A stretch of DNA of 64,000 nt from CAYOWQ01 sp964407695 (lineage in GTDB: Bacteria > Planctomycetota > Phycisphaerae > Phycisphaerales > SM1A02). The stretch lies in NCBI GenBank assembly GCA_964407695.1, contig CAYOWQ010000001.1, positions 372,001 through 436,000 on the forward strand. The letters are read 5' to 3'. This document shows, piece after piece, positions 27,360 through 36,527 of this stretch (position 1 is the first letter of the stretch; each line of letters begins with the position of its first letter). The notes beneath the pieces are model-generated. The model made no database searches, was not told the DNA's origin, and saw only the letters and a list, made by a program, of their open reading frames with translations. The translations under genes were made by a program, and so were the position numbers.

Positions 27360-27360
27360 A

Positions 27361-27432
27361 AGCGGGTGAAGGGACTTGAACCCTCGACATTCACGTTGGC
27401 AACGTGACGCTCTACCACTGAGCTACACCCGC
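27361..27432 (-). tRNA. tRNA-Gly (anticodon GCC)
   Basis: The minus strand folds as a complete cloverleaf: acceptor GCGGGTG pairs with CACCCGC, the D-arm holds AGCTCAGTGGTAGAGC, the anticodon loop TTGCCAA (anticodon GCC) is closed by CACG/CGTG, and the T-arm carries GGTTCAAGTCC. The discriminator base is T at 27361 and CCA is not encoded. It decodes GGC and GGU glycine codons. Confidence 0.97.
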
Positions 27433-27444
27433 GAGGGGACGGAG

Positions 27445-27473
27445 AGTATAGCAGGGGGGGTAGGGGGTGCCAA
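27445..27473 (-). promoter_or_regulatory. Sigma-70 promoter of tRNA-Gly
   Basis: On the minus strand TTGGCA (27468-27473), a 17-bp spacer and TATACT (27445-27450). The -10 box ends 12 nt before the tRNA 5' end. The best-matching promoter in the window, useful as a local reference for the -10 consensus. Confidence 0.85.
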
Positions 27474-27516
27474 CGGGTTCGTGGGCTGCCACGGGGCCTG
27501 GCCGCGGGGACGGCGG

Positions 27517-28158
27517 TCAGGTCCCAGAATGTGCGGCGAGGGCGGCCAGGAGGACTCTCCATTCGGCATACCGGTATGTCAGGGCGAATCGCTGGTGAAT
27601 CGACCGAATGGCCTGGTGGCACTCTTCGTACAGTTCACGCTCCCACGAAGCAGCCTTCGGATCGCAGAAGAACAGGCGGCAGGCGGCGGGTCGGATGGCA
27701 TGGATGCCGCATCGGCCAGTTGAGTCGGCCCCATGTCTCACAAGGAACGGGCATCGGCCGCGTTCGAATGAACTGGCGATTTCCACCCGGGTCGGTGTGC
27801 CCTGAAGTCGAGCCCAGGTCCAGGCGGCCTCGAGTCCGGTAAGGAACAGGCGGTGCCCGAAGGCTTCGAAATGGCAGCAGCAGCCGCTGGCGATGCAAAG
27901 TGGTCGGTGTTGTCGGACTGCTCGGGCGATTCGTCCATTCTGTGCATCCAGTTCGGATGCTACGGCCACATTCCCGGCAGCCGAGAGCCACTCGGCCACG
28001 TGGGGGACCATGGACAGGACCTCCGAGTTGACCGCATGATTGAAAGGGAGATTTTTGGCCGGACCTTCATCAGAGAATGTTCCGAAGACCGGAAGTCGGA
28101 TCGACTCCATCGACGGCTGGCCCCGCTGAGCCGGGGATGATCCATCTGGGTCTGTCAC
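27517..28158 (-). CDS. YkgJ-type cysteine-cluster protein
   Basis: 213 residues, Cys-rich in the YkgJ pattern: SGCCCHFE near residue 93, a single Cys in GRCPFL, then GRCGIHAIRPAACRLFFC near residue 150. This set probably binds a metal ion or an iron-sulfur cluster. The chemistry is unknown for the family. Its ATG overlaps the stop codon of the preceding YkgJ-type gene (ATGA), and the three genes 29715-27517 form one operon. The two YkgJ proteins differ in spacing and length, so they are not a recent duplication. Confidence 0.85.
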   Translation of the reverse strand: MTDPDGSSPAQRGQPSMESIRLPVFGTFSDEGPAKNLPFNHAVNSEVLSMVPHVAEWLSAAGNVAVASELDAQNGRIARAVRQHRPLCIASGCCCHFEAFGHRLFLTGLEAAWTWARLQGTPTRVEIASSFERGRCPFLVRHGADSTGRCGIHAIRPAACRLFFCDPKAASWERELYEECHQAIRSIHQRFALTYRYAEWRVLLAALAAHSGT

Positions 28159-28637
28159 AGTGGCGATGCATTTCGTTGAATGCGAATGTGCTCAATGGGA
28201 TAGAGTCTGCCCTCGTTCATCCCGGGGCATGGCGTCCGTCGCTTCACGGCTTCCCAGGCTCGACGCGAGGTGAGATTCTCCGGCCAGAACGGCCAGGTGC
28301 GGCATTGTGATGGCCGTGCCAAGTAGACGCCGCAAACGGCCTTGCCGGGGAGCTTCTTTCGATCGAGGAATTCGCAGTCATTGCCGAAGGACGTCGGCAC
28401 CTCGTTCAGACTGCGTCGAATGCCCACAAGTCGGGTATGGTTCTCGATGAATTCATTGAATGGCATGTCCAGGTAGGCCGCGATGGCCGCCGCCTCCTCG
28501 TCGGTGACCCAGACGACACCTTCGGGGCCGGTACAGCAGTTGCCGCATTGCGTGCATTCGAATTTCAGCCCGTCGCGGTACCATTCGACGGCATCAGAAC
28601 GTTCCATCGGCTTTCCGGAACCATGTGACTCAGCCAT
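28155..28637 (-). CDS. YkgJ-type cysteine-cluster protein
   Basis: 160 residues. The ATG at 28637 is chosen over a longer frame to 28820 because it overlaps the end of the upstream gene by 8 bp, as expected in an operon, and begins just before the conserved domain. The Cys pattern is CTQCGNCCTGPEG near the start, DCEFL, AVCGVYLARPSQCRTWPFWPE and a final CPGMNEG, which is the classical YkgJ-type zinc/iron-chelating domain with CxxCxxCC. It sits between a protein of unknown function and a second YkgJ-type gene. The three may act on one substrate or in one maturation step. Confidence 0.9.
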   Translation of the reverse strand: MAESHGSGKPMERSDAVEWYRDGLKFECTQCGNCCTGPEGVVWVTDEEAAAIAAYLDMPFNEFIENHTRLVGIRRSLNEVPTSFGNDCEFLDRKKLPGKAVCGVYLARPSQCRTWPFWPENLTSRRAWEAVKRRTPCPGMNEGRLYPIEHIRIQRNASPL

Positions 28638-29715
28638 GAGGACCTCGGGGGAATTCGGTTTCGGGATCGGTGGGGTTGCGCGGGGGCTGGGGCGACCGCG
28701 GCGGTGCGCCGGTTGAGCCGCCGCCGGACGGGCCGGATTTCTGCGGATCTCCCCATTCGTCGATCTGCACCAGGTGCACCTGCGGGCGATTTCTGCGAAA
28801 CGGCAAATCGGCGAGTTCATTCGGTCGATCGTCGAAGCCGACGCGATCCAGGGAATATACCTCGCCGAACACCCATTGAGGGTACTCAGCCAGCGTGTCG
28901 TAGATCATGCGCTCGATGTCGCTCATGCTTGCCGCGGTGGCCCAGATCGACACATAGGCGCCGCGCTCGGGATCGCCATCCGCCCGCTCCACCAGCACGT
29001 AGGCATGCCAGAGCGTCAGACCGAGGCGTCGGCCGCTCTCATCGACATTTGTTTCAGGGTCGATATTCAGCTCAAGGTCCCACATCTGCCTCAACTGCAG
29101 GAGCAACTCATCGAGATCGGGCGAATGTTCATCGATGATCTCGAGGACCTCGCGGATCTGGGTCGGCGGATTGAATTCGTCGTACTCTTCTTCAAGAGGC
29201 CATGTCTCGGGCACTTCCTCGAGCTCAAACGATCCGAGCATGGCCTCCACATCATTGCGAAGGTCGGAGGGCACGTGAATTGAAAGTGTCTTCCACGAAT
29301 CCAGGAAGACCTCGACGAACGGCTCCTCGCTGTTGGCGCCGACGCCGATGGACGCATCCTCCATGAGGATGTCCTTGAATGCGGCCCAGACCTCGAGGAA
29401 GTCGGCGACAGGAATCGGTTCGCGGGCGAGGAACACATCGAGCGATCGGTAGGCGTCCCGTGATCCAACCTCGACAATGGGGGTTACTTCATCCGGAAGG
29501 AAATCAAACGCACGGTCGATGATCGGCCGAAGTCGCGAATGCGAGACGACAATCTGGAACGAATAGGTGTCGGGGTCATCGTCCTGCCCGGGATTGAAGG
29601 ACACCGTATACCCCTGCATCGGGGCGTTCAGGCTCTTCGGTTCGATGCCCAGAGGCAACTCAAATCCGTCGACAACGGCGCGGGTCAGATCCCGCCTGAG
29701 GCGAAAGTCTCGCAT
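28630..29715 (-). CDS. Conserved-looking acidic protein of unknown function
   Basis: 361 residues, very acidic, with no signal peptide and no membrane helix. I recognise no family. The first 260 residues alternate helices and strands (SFQIVVSHSRLRPIIDRAF, SFELEEVPETWPLEEEYDEF) and the last 40 are Pro/Gly rich and disordered. It is the first gene of a three-gene operon with two YkgJ-type proteins and overlaps the second gene by 8 bp. TAGCAT (29725-29730) lies 9 nt before the ATG with TTCACT 17 bp further up, and no Shine-Dalgarno is visible, so its mRNA may be almost leaderless. Confidence 0.75.
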   Translation of the reverse strand: MRDFRLRRDLTRAVVDGFELPLGIEPKSLNAPMQGYTVSFNPGQDDDPDTYSFQIVVSHSRLRPIIDRAFDFLPDEVTPIVEVGSRDAYRSLDVFLAREPIPVADFLEVWAAFKDILMEDASIGVGANSEEPFVEVFLDSWKTLSIHVPSDLRNDVEAMLGSFELEEVPETWPLEEEYDEFNPPTQIREVLEIIDEHSPDLDELLLQLRQMWDLELNIDPETNVDESGRRLGLTLWHAYVLVERADGDPERGAYVSIWATAASMSDIERMIYDTLAEYPQWVFGEVYSLDRVGFDDRPNELADLPFRRNRPQVHLVQIDEWGDPQKSGPSGGGSTGAPPRSPQPPRNPTDPETEFPRGPHG

Positions 29716-29724
29716 TCAACCAGC

Positions 29725-29753
29725 ATGCTAGCGGCAATCATGCCTGGAGTGAA
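29725..29753 (-). promoter_or_regulatory. Promoter of the 29715-27517 operon
   Basis: TTCACT (29748-29753), a 17-bp spacer and TAGCAT (29725-29730) on the minus strand. The -10 box is 9 nt from the start codon, which predicts a leader of a few nucleotides at most. Confidence 0.5.
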
Positions 29754-29769
29754 TGCGCCGGCTTTCGTC

Positions 29770-30480
29770 CTACCCGATGCCGAGGTAGGCCTTTCGGACG
29801 GCATCGCTGGCGGCCAGTTCGGCGGCGGCCCCTTCCATGACGATCCTGCCGACTTCAAGCACATAGGCCCGATGCGCCACTTTCAAGGCCATGTGGGCGT
29901 TCTGCTCCACCAGCAGAATCGTGGTTCCACTCCTGTTAATCTCACGGATGATTCGAAAAATCACCTGAACGATCTGGGGCGCCAGGCCAAGACTCGGTTC
30001 GTCGAGAAGAAGCAGTCGCGGCCGAGCCAACATTGCCCGGGCGATGGCCAGCATCTGCTGCTCTCCACCTGAGAGCGTTCCGGCATTCTGATTGATTCGC
30101 TCCTTGAGGCGGGGAAAAAGTTCGAGGGCGCGGTCTCGGTCGCGGCGAATCTCGTCCTCGTCGTTGCGAACGAAGGATCCCAGCTGGAGGTTCTCGGACA
30201 CGGTCATGTTGGCAAAGATGCCGCGACCCTCCGGCGCCTGAGCGATGCCAAGTCGGACGATGGTGTGCGGCGCGAGCCGTTGTATCGGCCGGCCGTCGAA
30301 TTCGATCTGCCCGGCGGATCGAATCAGGCCGGAAATGGCTCGAAGAGTCGTTGACTTTCCGGCCCCATTGCAGCCGATGAGCGTGACGATCTCACCCTTG
30401 TCGATGGAGAGAGAAATGCCGTGCAGCGCCCTGATGGCACCGTAGCTCACGTGCAAGTCCTTTACCGCGAGCAACGTCAT
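29770..30480 (-). CDS. livF: Branched-chain amino-acid ABC ATPase LivF
   Basis: 236 residues, the usual LivF length. Walker A is GCNGAGKS (36-43), the signature is LSGGEQQMLAIARAM and Walker B is LLLLDEPSLGL. The C-terminus ends with RKAYLGIG, as in LivF. It overlaps livG by 4 bp (ATGA) and is last in the operon livK-livH-livM-livG-livF. It powers uptake of leucine, isoleucine, valine or related amides through LivHM. The exact substrate depends on LivK. Confidence 0.96.
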   Translation of the reverse strand: MTLLAVKDLHVSYGAIRALHGISLSIDKGEIVTLIGCNGAGKSTTLRAISGLIRSAGQIEFDGRPIQRLAPHTIVRLGIAQAPEGRGIFANMTVSENLQLGSFVRNDEDEIRRDRDRALELFPRLKERINQNAGTLSGGEQQMLAIARAMLARPRLLLLDEPSLGLAPQIVQVIFRIIREINRSGTTILLVEQNAHMALKVAHRAYVLEVGRIVMEGAAAELAASDAVRKAYLGIG

Positions 30481-31271
30481 GCCGCCTCCCCGGTGCCATC
30501 GTCCGTCCCGAGGTAGGCCTCGATGACCAGTGGGTCATTCTGCACCTTTTCCGGCGGTCCGGTTGCGATGGTCTGCCCGAAATTCAGGACGGTGATGTGC
30601 TCGCACAGATTCATGACGACGCCCATGTCGTGCTCAATCAGAAGAATGGCGACGTCGAATTTGCTCCTGATGTCGAGTATGAGCGATCGGAGCGCACCTT
30701 TTTCCTGCGGGTTCATGCCGGCGGCGGGCTCGTCGAGAAGCAGCACCTTGGGGTCGGTGGCAAGAGCCCGGGCCATCTCAAGGCGACGCTGATCGCCATA
30801 GGGAAGGTTTCGGGCCTGTTCGCGCACACGATCGTCAAGCTTGAAGAGCGAGAGGAGCGTCATGGCGCGCTCACGAATGGCGCGTTCATCGCCTCGGTGA
30901 TACCGCGATCGAAGAATGGCTCCGGCAAGATGCTGATCGGATCGCACGTGGCACGCGATGCGAACATTGTCCAGAACCGAGAGATCAGGAAAGAGGCGGA
31001 TGTTCTGGAAGGTTCGGGCGATTCCCGCCTCGGCGATGAAACATGATCGCAACCCTGTGATCTCTCGCCCCGCCAGGTGAATCAATCCGGCATCCGGCTT
31101 GTAGACGCCCGTCAGGAGATTGAAGACGGTGGTCTTGCCAGCGCCGTTGGGCCCGATCAGTCCCTTGAGGTTTCCGCGCTCCAGCGTCAACGAGAACCTC
31201 TGCACCGCCTTCAAGCCGCCAAACGACTTGTCGAGGTTGCGTACATCGAGAATGGTCGTGGATGCTGTCAC
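30477..31271 (-). CDS. livG: Branched-chain amino-acid ABC ATPase LivG
   Basis: 264 residues starting at GTG. Walker A is GPNGAGKT (40-47), and Walker B is VLLLDEPAAGMNPQE, in which the AAGMNP stretch is typical of LivG. GIARTFQNIRLFPDLSVLDNV is another LivG hallmark. It forms a heterodimer with LivF on the cytoplasmic side of LivHM. It lies 10 bp after livM and overlaps livF by 4 bp. Confidence 0.96.
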   Translation of the reverse strand: MTASTTILDVRNLDKSFGGLKAVQRFSLTLERGNLKGLIGPNGAGKTTVFNLLTGVYKPDAGLIHLAGREITGLRSCFIAEAGIARTFQNIRLFPDLSVLDNVRIACHVRSDQHLAGAILRSRYHRGDERAIRERAMTLLSLFKLDDRVREQARNLPYGDQRRLEMARALATDPKVLLLDEPAAGMNPQEKGALRSLILDIRSKFDVAILLIEHDMGVVMNLCEHITVLNFGQTIATGPPEKVQNDPLVIEAYLGTDDGTGEAA

Positions 31272-31281
31272 TGTGAGTCTG

Positions 31282-32436
31282 TCACGATCGGCGCAGGAAA
31301 CGAGTCAGCCAGCTCCACGAGGCTCTTTCCCAGATCTCGTGAATACCAAGCAGTCCCTGCGGGCGGAAGATCATCATGAGGATGAGGGCAAGGGCGTAGA
31401 GGATCATGCGGTAATCGGCGAGACCGCGCAGCCACTCAGGAAGCAATGTCACGACGGCTGCGGCCACGGCCGCTCCGCTGATACTTCCCAACCCGCCAAG
31501 CACCACCATGATGATGATGTCAAAGCTCTTGAGAAAGCCCGCCGATTCGGGCGAAAGGCCTATTCCCAACGTGTGGGCATACAACCCACCCGCCACGCCG
31601 GCAAAGAAGGCTGCGATCATGAACGCCCACACCTTGTATCGTGTGGTATTCACACCCATCGCCTCCGCCGCGATTTCATCCTCCCGAATCGAGAGGAATG
31701 CGCGCCCGAACGTGCTGTATTTCAGGCGAAAGGCGACCACGATGGTGACGCCTGCGACCAGCCAGACCCAGAAGAGGCTGGTGTAGGTTGGAATGCCGGA
31801 GAATCCAAGCGAACCGCCGACATAGCCGGGCAAGGCCCAAAGAGGCGCTGCCTCGACCGCTGCAGGAGATCGAAGCAGAGGAGCGGTCTGCTGAATGCAG
31901 ACACGAACGATTTCACCGAATCCGAGCGTGACTATTGCGAGGTAATCTCCGCGCAGCCGAAGGCTGGGCAGTCCGACCGCAAAACCCACGAGTGCGGCCA
32001 CGACTCCGCCGAGGACGAGGCCGGCCATGAACAGGCCATCACCGGCGGTCAGCCAGGCCGTGGCCGCGTCATTTGGTGTAGTGCCGCTGAGGATCCCGCC
32101 GCGCATGTCGGCGGATTGCCAGAGCAGCATCGAGCCGTAATAGGTGACGACGCCGGAGGCGTAACCGCCAACGGCGAGGAATCCGGCATGGCCCATCGAG
32201 AATTGGCCCGTGAAGCCGTTTACGATGTTGAGTGAGACAGCGAGGGTGACAGCAACGCCGATATCCAGGAGCAGCTTGGCCGGGTAAGGATCAATGTTTG
32301 GTCGAACGACAAATTGCGCCAGAAGCGCCACCCCCACGGCGGCCAGCCACGGCGCAGCACTGCGCACCAGCGTGATGGCTGGCCCGGGTCGAAGCGAATG
32401 GGCTCGCTCGGGAAGATGGGGCATGATCTGGGTCAT
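31282..32436 (-). CDS. livM: Branched-chain amino-acid ABC permease LivM
   Basis: 384 residues with about ten hydrophobic segments. The LivM blocks LNIVNGFTGQFSMGHAGFLAVGGY, GLPSLRLRGDYLAIVTLGFGEI and SIREDEIAAEAMGVNTTRYK are all present (quoted in part). A periplasmic stretch after the second helix is longer than in the E. coli protein. The ATG directly follows the livH stop codon with no gap. With LivH it forms the membrane pore of the transporter. Confidence 0.95.
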   Translation of the reverse strand: MTQIMPHLPERAHSLRPGPAITLVRSAAPWLAAVGVALLAQFVVRPNIDPYPAKLLLDIGVAVTLAVSLNIVNGFTGQFSMGHAGFLAVGGYASGVVTYYGSMLLWQSADMRGGILSGTTPNDAATAWLTAGDGLFMAGLVLGGVVAALVGFAVGLPSLRLRGDYLAIVTLGFGEIVRVCIQQTAPLLRSPAAVEAAPLWALPGYVGGSLGFSGIPTYTSLFWVWLVAGVTIVVAFRLKYSTFGRAFLSIREDEIAAEAMGVNTTRYKVWAFMIAAFFAGVAGGLYAHTLGIGLSPESAGFLKSFDIIIMVVLGGLGSISGAAVAAAVVTLLPEWLRGLADYRMILYALALILMMIFRPQGLLGIHEIWERASWSWLTRFLRRS

Positions 32437-33360
32437 TCAGACCTTCTCCACAACAGCCTTTCCGACGATGCCCCCCGGGCGGACAAGCAACACGACGATC
32501 AGGAGTCCGAAAACGTAGACGTCGGCGAGGCTGGATTTCAGATAGGCGGATCCGAAGAATTCCAGCAGTCCGATCGTCAGCCCGCCCAACATGGCGCCGC
32601 GGACATTGCCGATTCCGCCAACAACCGCCGCCACAAAGGCTTTCAAGCCGAGCAGGACCCACGAGGTATCCGCGGGTTGCTTGATCTGTTCATACTTGAG
32701 CGCCCAGAGAAAGCCGCCGGCCGCGGCCAACATCGCCCCGGTGACAAAGGTAATGCTGATGACTCGGTTTACTGCGATTCCCATCAGGCTCGCAGTGGTT
32801 GGATTGTGGCTGACGGCTCGCATCGCCCGGCCTAACTTGGTGTGGAAGACCAGCCATTCGAGGCCGATCATGAGAACCACGGCGGTCGTCATTCCGACGA
32901 CGTCGAGCACTCGAACATGCACCTCGCCGATCTGAAACAGCGTTGCATCGGGTAGCAGCGGGGGTATGTTGGCCGGGCGGGTGCCGAAGACTTGTGTCTG
33001 CCCGAGGTTCTGCAGAAACAGTGAGACGCCGATGGCGGTGATCAGGACGTTCAGTCTTGGGGCGTTCCGAAGGGGCTTATAGGCGAACCGCTCGATCAGG
33101 AATCCAACGAGTCCACAGACGATCATCGCCACAACAAGCACGATGGGGCCGACCCACCACGGGGCGGCGGTCCATTGCATTAACGACTCGAGCTTTCGTG
33201 CCACGACGAGGCTGATCCAAGCGCCGAGAACGACCACGTCGCTGTGGGCGAAATTGATGAATTTCAGGATGCCATAGACCATCGTGTAGCCGAGCGCAAT
33301 GAGCGCATACAGGCTTCCGAGAGCCAGCCCATCCTTGAGTGTTTGCAGGAATTGGTCCAT
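32437..33360 (-). CDS. livH: Branched-chain amino-acid ABC permease LivH
   Basis: 307 residues, eight membrane helices. The start LALGSLYALIALGYTMVYG and INFAHSDVVVLGAW are the standard LivH opening; the EAA-like loop is MRAVSHNPTTASLMGIAV. The C-terminal GIGNVRGAMLGGLTIGLLE is also diagnostic. It lies 26 bp after livK and abuts livM. It forms the permease with LivM. Confidence 0.95.
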   Translation of the reverse strand: MDQFLQTLKDGLALGSLYALIALGYTMVYGILKFINFAHSDVVVLGAWISLVVARKLESLMQWTAAPWWVGPIVLVVAMIVCGLVGFLIERFAYKPLRNAPRLNVLITAIGVSLFLQNLGQTQVFGTRPANIPPLLPDATLFQIGEVHVRVLDVVGMTTAVVLMIGLEWLVFHTKLGRAMRAVSHNPTTASLMGIAVNRVISITFVTGAMLAAAGGFLWALKYEQIKQPADTSWVLLGLKAFVAAVVGGIGNVRGAMLGGLTIGLLEFFGSAYLKSSLADVYVFGLLIVVLLVRPGGIVGKAVVEKV

Positions 33361-33386
33361 GCGCCGGGAAGCACTTCAACACCGGC

Positions 33387-34583
33387 TCAGGCATCGGGCT
33401 CGACCGTGGCACGATAAACCCAATTGCCGTTCTTGCGCTCGACCACGACGATCGGCTTGTCAGCATTGTGTTGTGAGTTGATCGTGATTGTCCCGGTCAC
33501 CGCCTTGAAATCCTTGGTTTGGGCGATTGCGTCGCGAAGGGCAGGGGCCTTGAGGCTGTCGGCCCGCCGAATGGCGTCGAAGAGAATATTGGCCGCGTCG
33601 TAGCCGAGGGCGGCGAGGCCATCGGGAACGCCACCGAAGTCTGCGTTGTACTTGCTCACGAATTCCTGAATGATGGGGGTGGGCTGATCGGGGGCGTAGT
33701 GGTTCGTATAGAAGCAGCCTTCGATTGATTCGCCGGCGTTCTTGCCCAGTTCCTCGCTGTCCCAGCCGTCGCCGCCCATAAGGGGCATCTTCATGCCAAG
33801 CTTGCGGGCCTGAAGGGCGATGTTGGCGACGTCGCTGTAATAGCCCGGGACGTAGATGAGGTCCGGCTCGGTTTCGCGGATACGGGTGAGCTGGGCGTTG
33901 AAGTCACTGGCCCCCTTGGTGTAGGCCTGATCGGAGACGATCTCTCCGCCCATGGTCTTGAAGTTCTTGACGAACTCGTCCTTGAGCCCGACAGAATACG
34001 CGGAGGCCTGGTCGTAAAGCACGGCGGCCTTCTTGGCTTTCAGGTCTTCAATCGCGAACTTGGCTCCAGCGAAACCCTGGAAGGGGTCAATGAAGCACAC
34101 GCGGAAGATCATGTCACCCTTCTGAGTAACTTCCACGTTCGTGCTGCTGGGGGTGATCATGGGCACGCCGTATTGCTGGCAGACCGGGGCACCCTGCAGG
34201 CTGACGCTTGAGGCGACTTCGCCGAGAATGGCAGCGCATTTGTCCTTGGTGATCAGTTTCGTGACGACGGTTCCTGCCTTTTCCGGCTTGCCTTCGGTGT
34301 CGTCGGAGACCAGTCGCACCTTGAGCTTCTTGCCACCCACCATGACGCCGCCGGTTTCGTTGACCTCCTTCACGGCGAGCAGAATGCCGTTGTCGGTCGA
34401 TTTGCCGAACGTCGCCTCAGGGCCAGTCAGCGAGGCGTAGTGACCAATGACGATCTCCTGAGGGACCGCATTCGACTGGCCCGAATTTGATGGTTTGCAG
34501 GAGGTTAACGCGAGGCACAGCGTCGCGAGCGCCAGGATGGCGAAGTTCATACCGCGAAATCGAATTGGACGCTCATTCTTCAT
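33387..34583 (-). CDS. livK: Branched-chain amino-acid-type substrate-binding lipoprotein LivK
   Basis: 398 residues with a lipoprotein signal ending in ALTSC (Cys29), so it is anchored by lipid in the periplasm. The mature protein has the type I periplasmic-binding fold: IVIGHYASLTGPEATFGKS, the AILGEVASSVSLQGAPV strand and a VMITPSSTNVEVTQ-like ligand loop. It is the first gene of the liv operon. A promoter with TTGAAA and TAGGCT lies upstream, and GGAGG is about 11 bp before the ATG. Ligand could be branched-chain amino acids, amides or urea; sequence alone does not settle it. Confidence 0.93.
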   Translation of the reverse strand: MKNERPIRFRGMNFAILALATLCLALTSCKPSNSGQSNAVPQEIVIGHYASLTGPEATFGKSTDNGILLAVKEVNETGGVMVGGKKLKVRLVSDDTEGKPEKAGTVVTKLITKDKCAAILGEVASSVSLQGAPVCQQYGVPMITPSSTNVEVTQKGDMIFRVCFIDPFQGFAGAKFAIEDLKAKKAAVLYDQASAYSVGLKDEFVKNFKTMGGEIVSDQAYTKGASDFNAQLTRIRETEPDLIYVPGYYSDVANIALQARKLGMKMPLMGGDGWDSEELGKNAGESIEGCFYTNHYAPDQPTPIIQEFVSKYNADFGGVPDGLAALGYDAANILFDAIRRADSLKAPALRDAIAQTKDFKAVTGTITINSQHNADKPIVVVERKNGNWVYRATVEPDA

Positions 34584-34614
34584 GCCTGAATATCCTCCAA
34601 ACGCAAGTCAGGGT

Positions 34615-34643
34615 AGCCTACAGCCGATGAGACTTGGTTTCAA
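34615..34643 (-). promoter_or_regulatory. Sigma-70-type promoter of the liv operon
   Basis: TTGAAA (34638-34643), a 17-bp spacer and TAGGCT (34615-34620) on the minus strand, giving a leader of about 25 nt that includes the GGAGG of livK. Confidence 0.7.
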
Positions 34644-34726
34644 AGTGTTGGCTGCAAATCCGCGTTGGATTGCTCGAGGCCACTGCCGATTGAGCCGACG
34701 ATCACGATAGAAGGCGTTCCTCCGAC

Positions 34727-36520
34727 GTGTCGATTGCGATCCTCATCACACTTTTCACCATCGCAGGCGTCCTGTGCCTGCTGGTTTTCAGTCGCGTAGC
34801 GCCCGACCTGATCATGCTTGCCGGGGTCACGCTGCTGATGACGCTGGGCGTGTTGACGCCTCGTGAGGCGTTTGAGGGGTTTGGCAATGAAGGGATGATC
34901 ACGGTGGCGGTGTTGTTCGTCGTGGCGGCTGGCTTGCGCGAAACGGGCGGCATGGGCTGGGTGGCTCAACGGATTTTCGGCCGGCCCAAGTCAATTCCCG
35001 CGGCACAGTTGCGCATGATGGCTCCGGTTGCGGCGATGAGCTCCTTCATGAACAACACACCGTTGGTCGCGACGATGGTTCCAATCGTGGGTGAATGGGC
35101 GAAGAAGCATCGCATTCCGGCGTCGAAGCTGATGATGCCGCTCTCCTTCGCCACGATACTGGGTGGATTGTGCACCCTTCTGGGCACCAGTACCAATCTC
35201 ATCGTCGATGGCCTCGTCAAGGACGCCATCAAGGCGGGCAAGATGGCGGCCGAGGATCAGCTTCACCTTTTCAGCGTGGCGCCGATCGGCGTGTGCTGCG
35301 TCGTAGCGGGCCTGTTTTACATGCTGCTGGCCGCGAAGTGGCTCCTGCCCGATCGTCGTCCTCCGATCTCCATTTCTGACGATGTGCGTGAATACACCGT
35401 CGAGATGCTGGTGGATGAAGGATCCCCGCTCGCGGGACAGACCATCGAGCAGGCGGGGCTTCGCCATCTCGAAGGTGCGTATCTCATGGAGATCGATCGC
35501 AACGGACAGTCGATACCTGCGGTCGGTCCCGAGCAGAGACTCGTCGCCGGTGATCGCCTCGTGTTCGTCGGCGTGGTTGATTCGGTCGTGGAATTGCAGC
35601 GAATTCGCGGCCTTCGTCCGGCCACCAACCAGGTTTTCAAATTGGATTCGCAGCGGCTGAATCGTTGCCTGATTGAGGCGGTGGTGTCGCATACATCGCG
35701 CGTCGTCGGCCAGACGGTGCGCGATTCGAAATTCCGCACGGTGTACAACGCGGTAGTCATCGCCGTGGCCCGCAACGGTGAGCGCATCAACCGGAAGATT
35801 GGTGATATCGAGCTTCAACCGGGCGATACGCTGTTGCTGGAAGCTCATCCTGGATTCGTCGATCGCAACCGCAATTCGCGGGATTTTTATCTCGTCAACC
35901 GGCTGGAGGATTCCACTCCTCCCAGCCACGAGCGCGGTTGGATCGCTGTCCTGATTCTTGCAATCATGGTTGCGCTTGCCGGTACCGGCGCGCTGACGAT
36001 GCTGAATGCGGCCTTGCTCGCGGCCGGGGCCATGGTGTTGGCGCGGTGCTGCACCATTACCGCCATGCGGCGGGCAATCGACTGGCCCATTCTGCTGGTG
36101 ATCGGTGCCGCGCTCGGTCTCGGCGAGGCGATGGAGAAGACCGGTGCGGCGAATCTGCTGGCGTCCAATCTCATCGGGCTCGCGGGTGATCGCCCATGGT
36201 TGGCGCTCGTGATCCTGTACGGCGTCACCATGCTTTTCACGGAGTTGCTGTCAAATACCGCCGCGGCGGCGCTCGTCTTCCCCTTCGCCCTCGCCACGGC
36301 GAACTCACTTCACGTGGATGCCACGCCATTCGTGATTTCCATCATGATCGCGGCCTCCTGCGGCTTCGCCACGCCCATCGGCTATCAGACCAATCTGATG
36401 GTGTACGGTCCCGGTGGATATCGATTCAGCGACTACATCAGATTCGGCGGCCTGCTCAACATTCTGGTGTGGATTGTCACGGTTTCTCTGGCTCCCGTGA
36501 TTTTTCCGTTTCATCCATGA
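34727..36520 (+). CDS. SLC13-family permease with two RCK C-terminal (TrkA_C) domains
   Basis: 597 residues starting at GTG (upstream ATGs are absent). Two bundles of membrane helices (about 1-210 and 405-597) flank a cytoplasmic insert with two TrkA_C-type domains (about 220-295 and 305-385), seen as VEMLVDEGSPLAGQTIEQAG and VVSHTSRVVGQTVRDSKF, each ending in a GDxLxxxG-like strand. The SLC13 hairpin motifs SSFMNNTPLVATMVPI and TELLSNTAAAALVFP are both present. It probably carries a divalent anion such as sulfate, or a dicarboxylate, coupled to sodium, with the RCK-type domains sensing a ligand. It is divergent from livK. Confidence 0.93.
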   Translation: MSIAILITLFTIAGVLCLLVFSRVAPDLIMLAGVTLLMTLGVLTPREAFEGFGNEGMITVAVLFVVAAGLRETGGMGWVAQRIFGRPKSIPAAQLRMMAPVAAMSSFMNNTPLVATMVPIVGEWAKKHRIPASKLMMPLSFATILGGLCTLLGTSTNLIVDGLVKDAIKAGKMAAEDQLHLFSVAPIGVCCVVAGLFYMLLAAKWLLPDRRPPISISDDVREYTVEMLVDEGSPLAGQTIEQAGLRHLEGAYLMEIDRNGQSIPAVGPEQRLVAGDRLVFVGVVDSVVELQRIRGLRPATNQVFKLDSQRLNRCLIEAVVSHTSRVVGQTVRDSKFRTVYNAVVIAVARNGERINRKIGDIELQPGDTLLLEAHPGFVDRNRNSRDFYLVNRLEDSTPPSHERGWIAVLILAIMVALAGTGALTMLNAALLAAGAMVLARCCTITAMRRAIDWPILLVIGAALGLGEAMEKTGAANLLASNLIGLAGDRPWLALVILYGVTMLFTELLSNTAAAALVFPFALATANSLHVDATPFVISIMIAASCGFATPIGYQTNLMVYGPGGYRFSDYIRFGGLLNILVWIVTVSLAPVIFPFHP

Positions 36521-36527
36521 TCGACGC

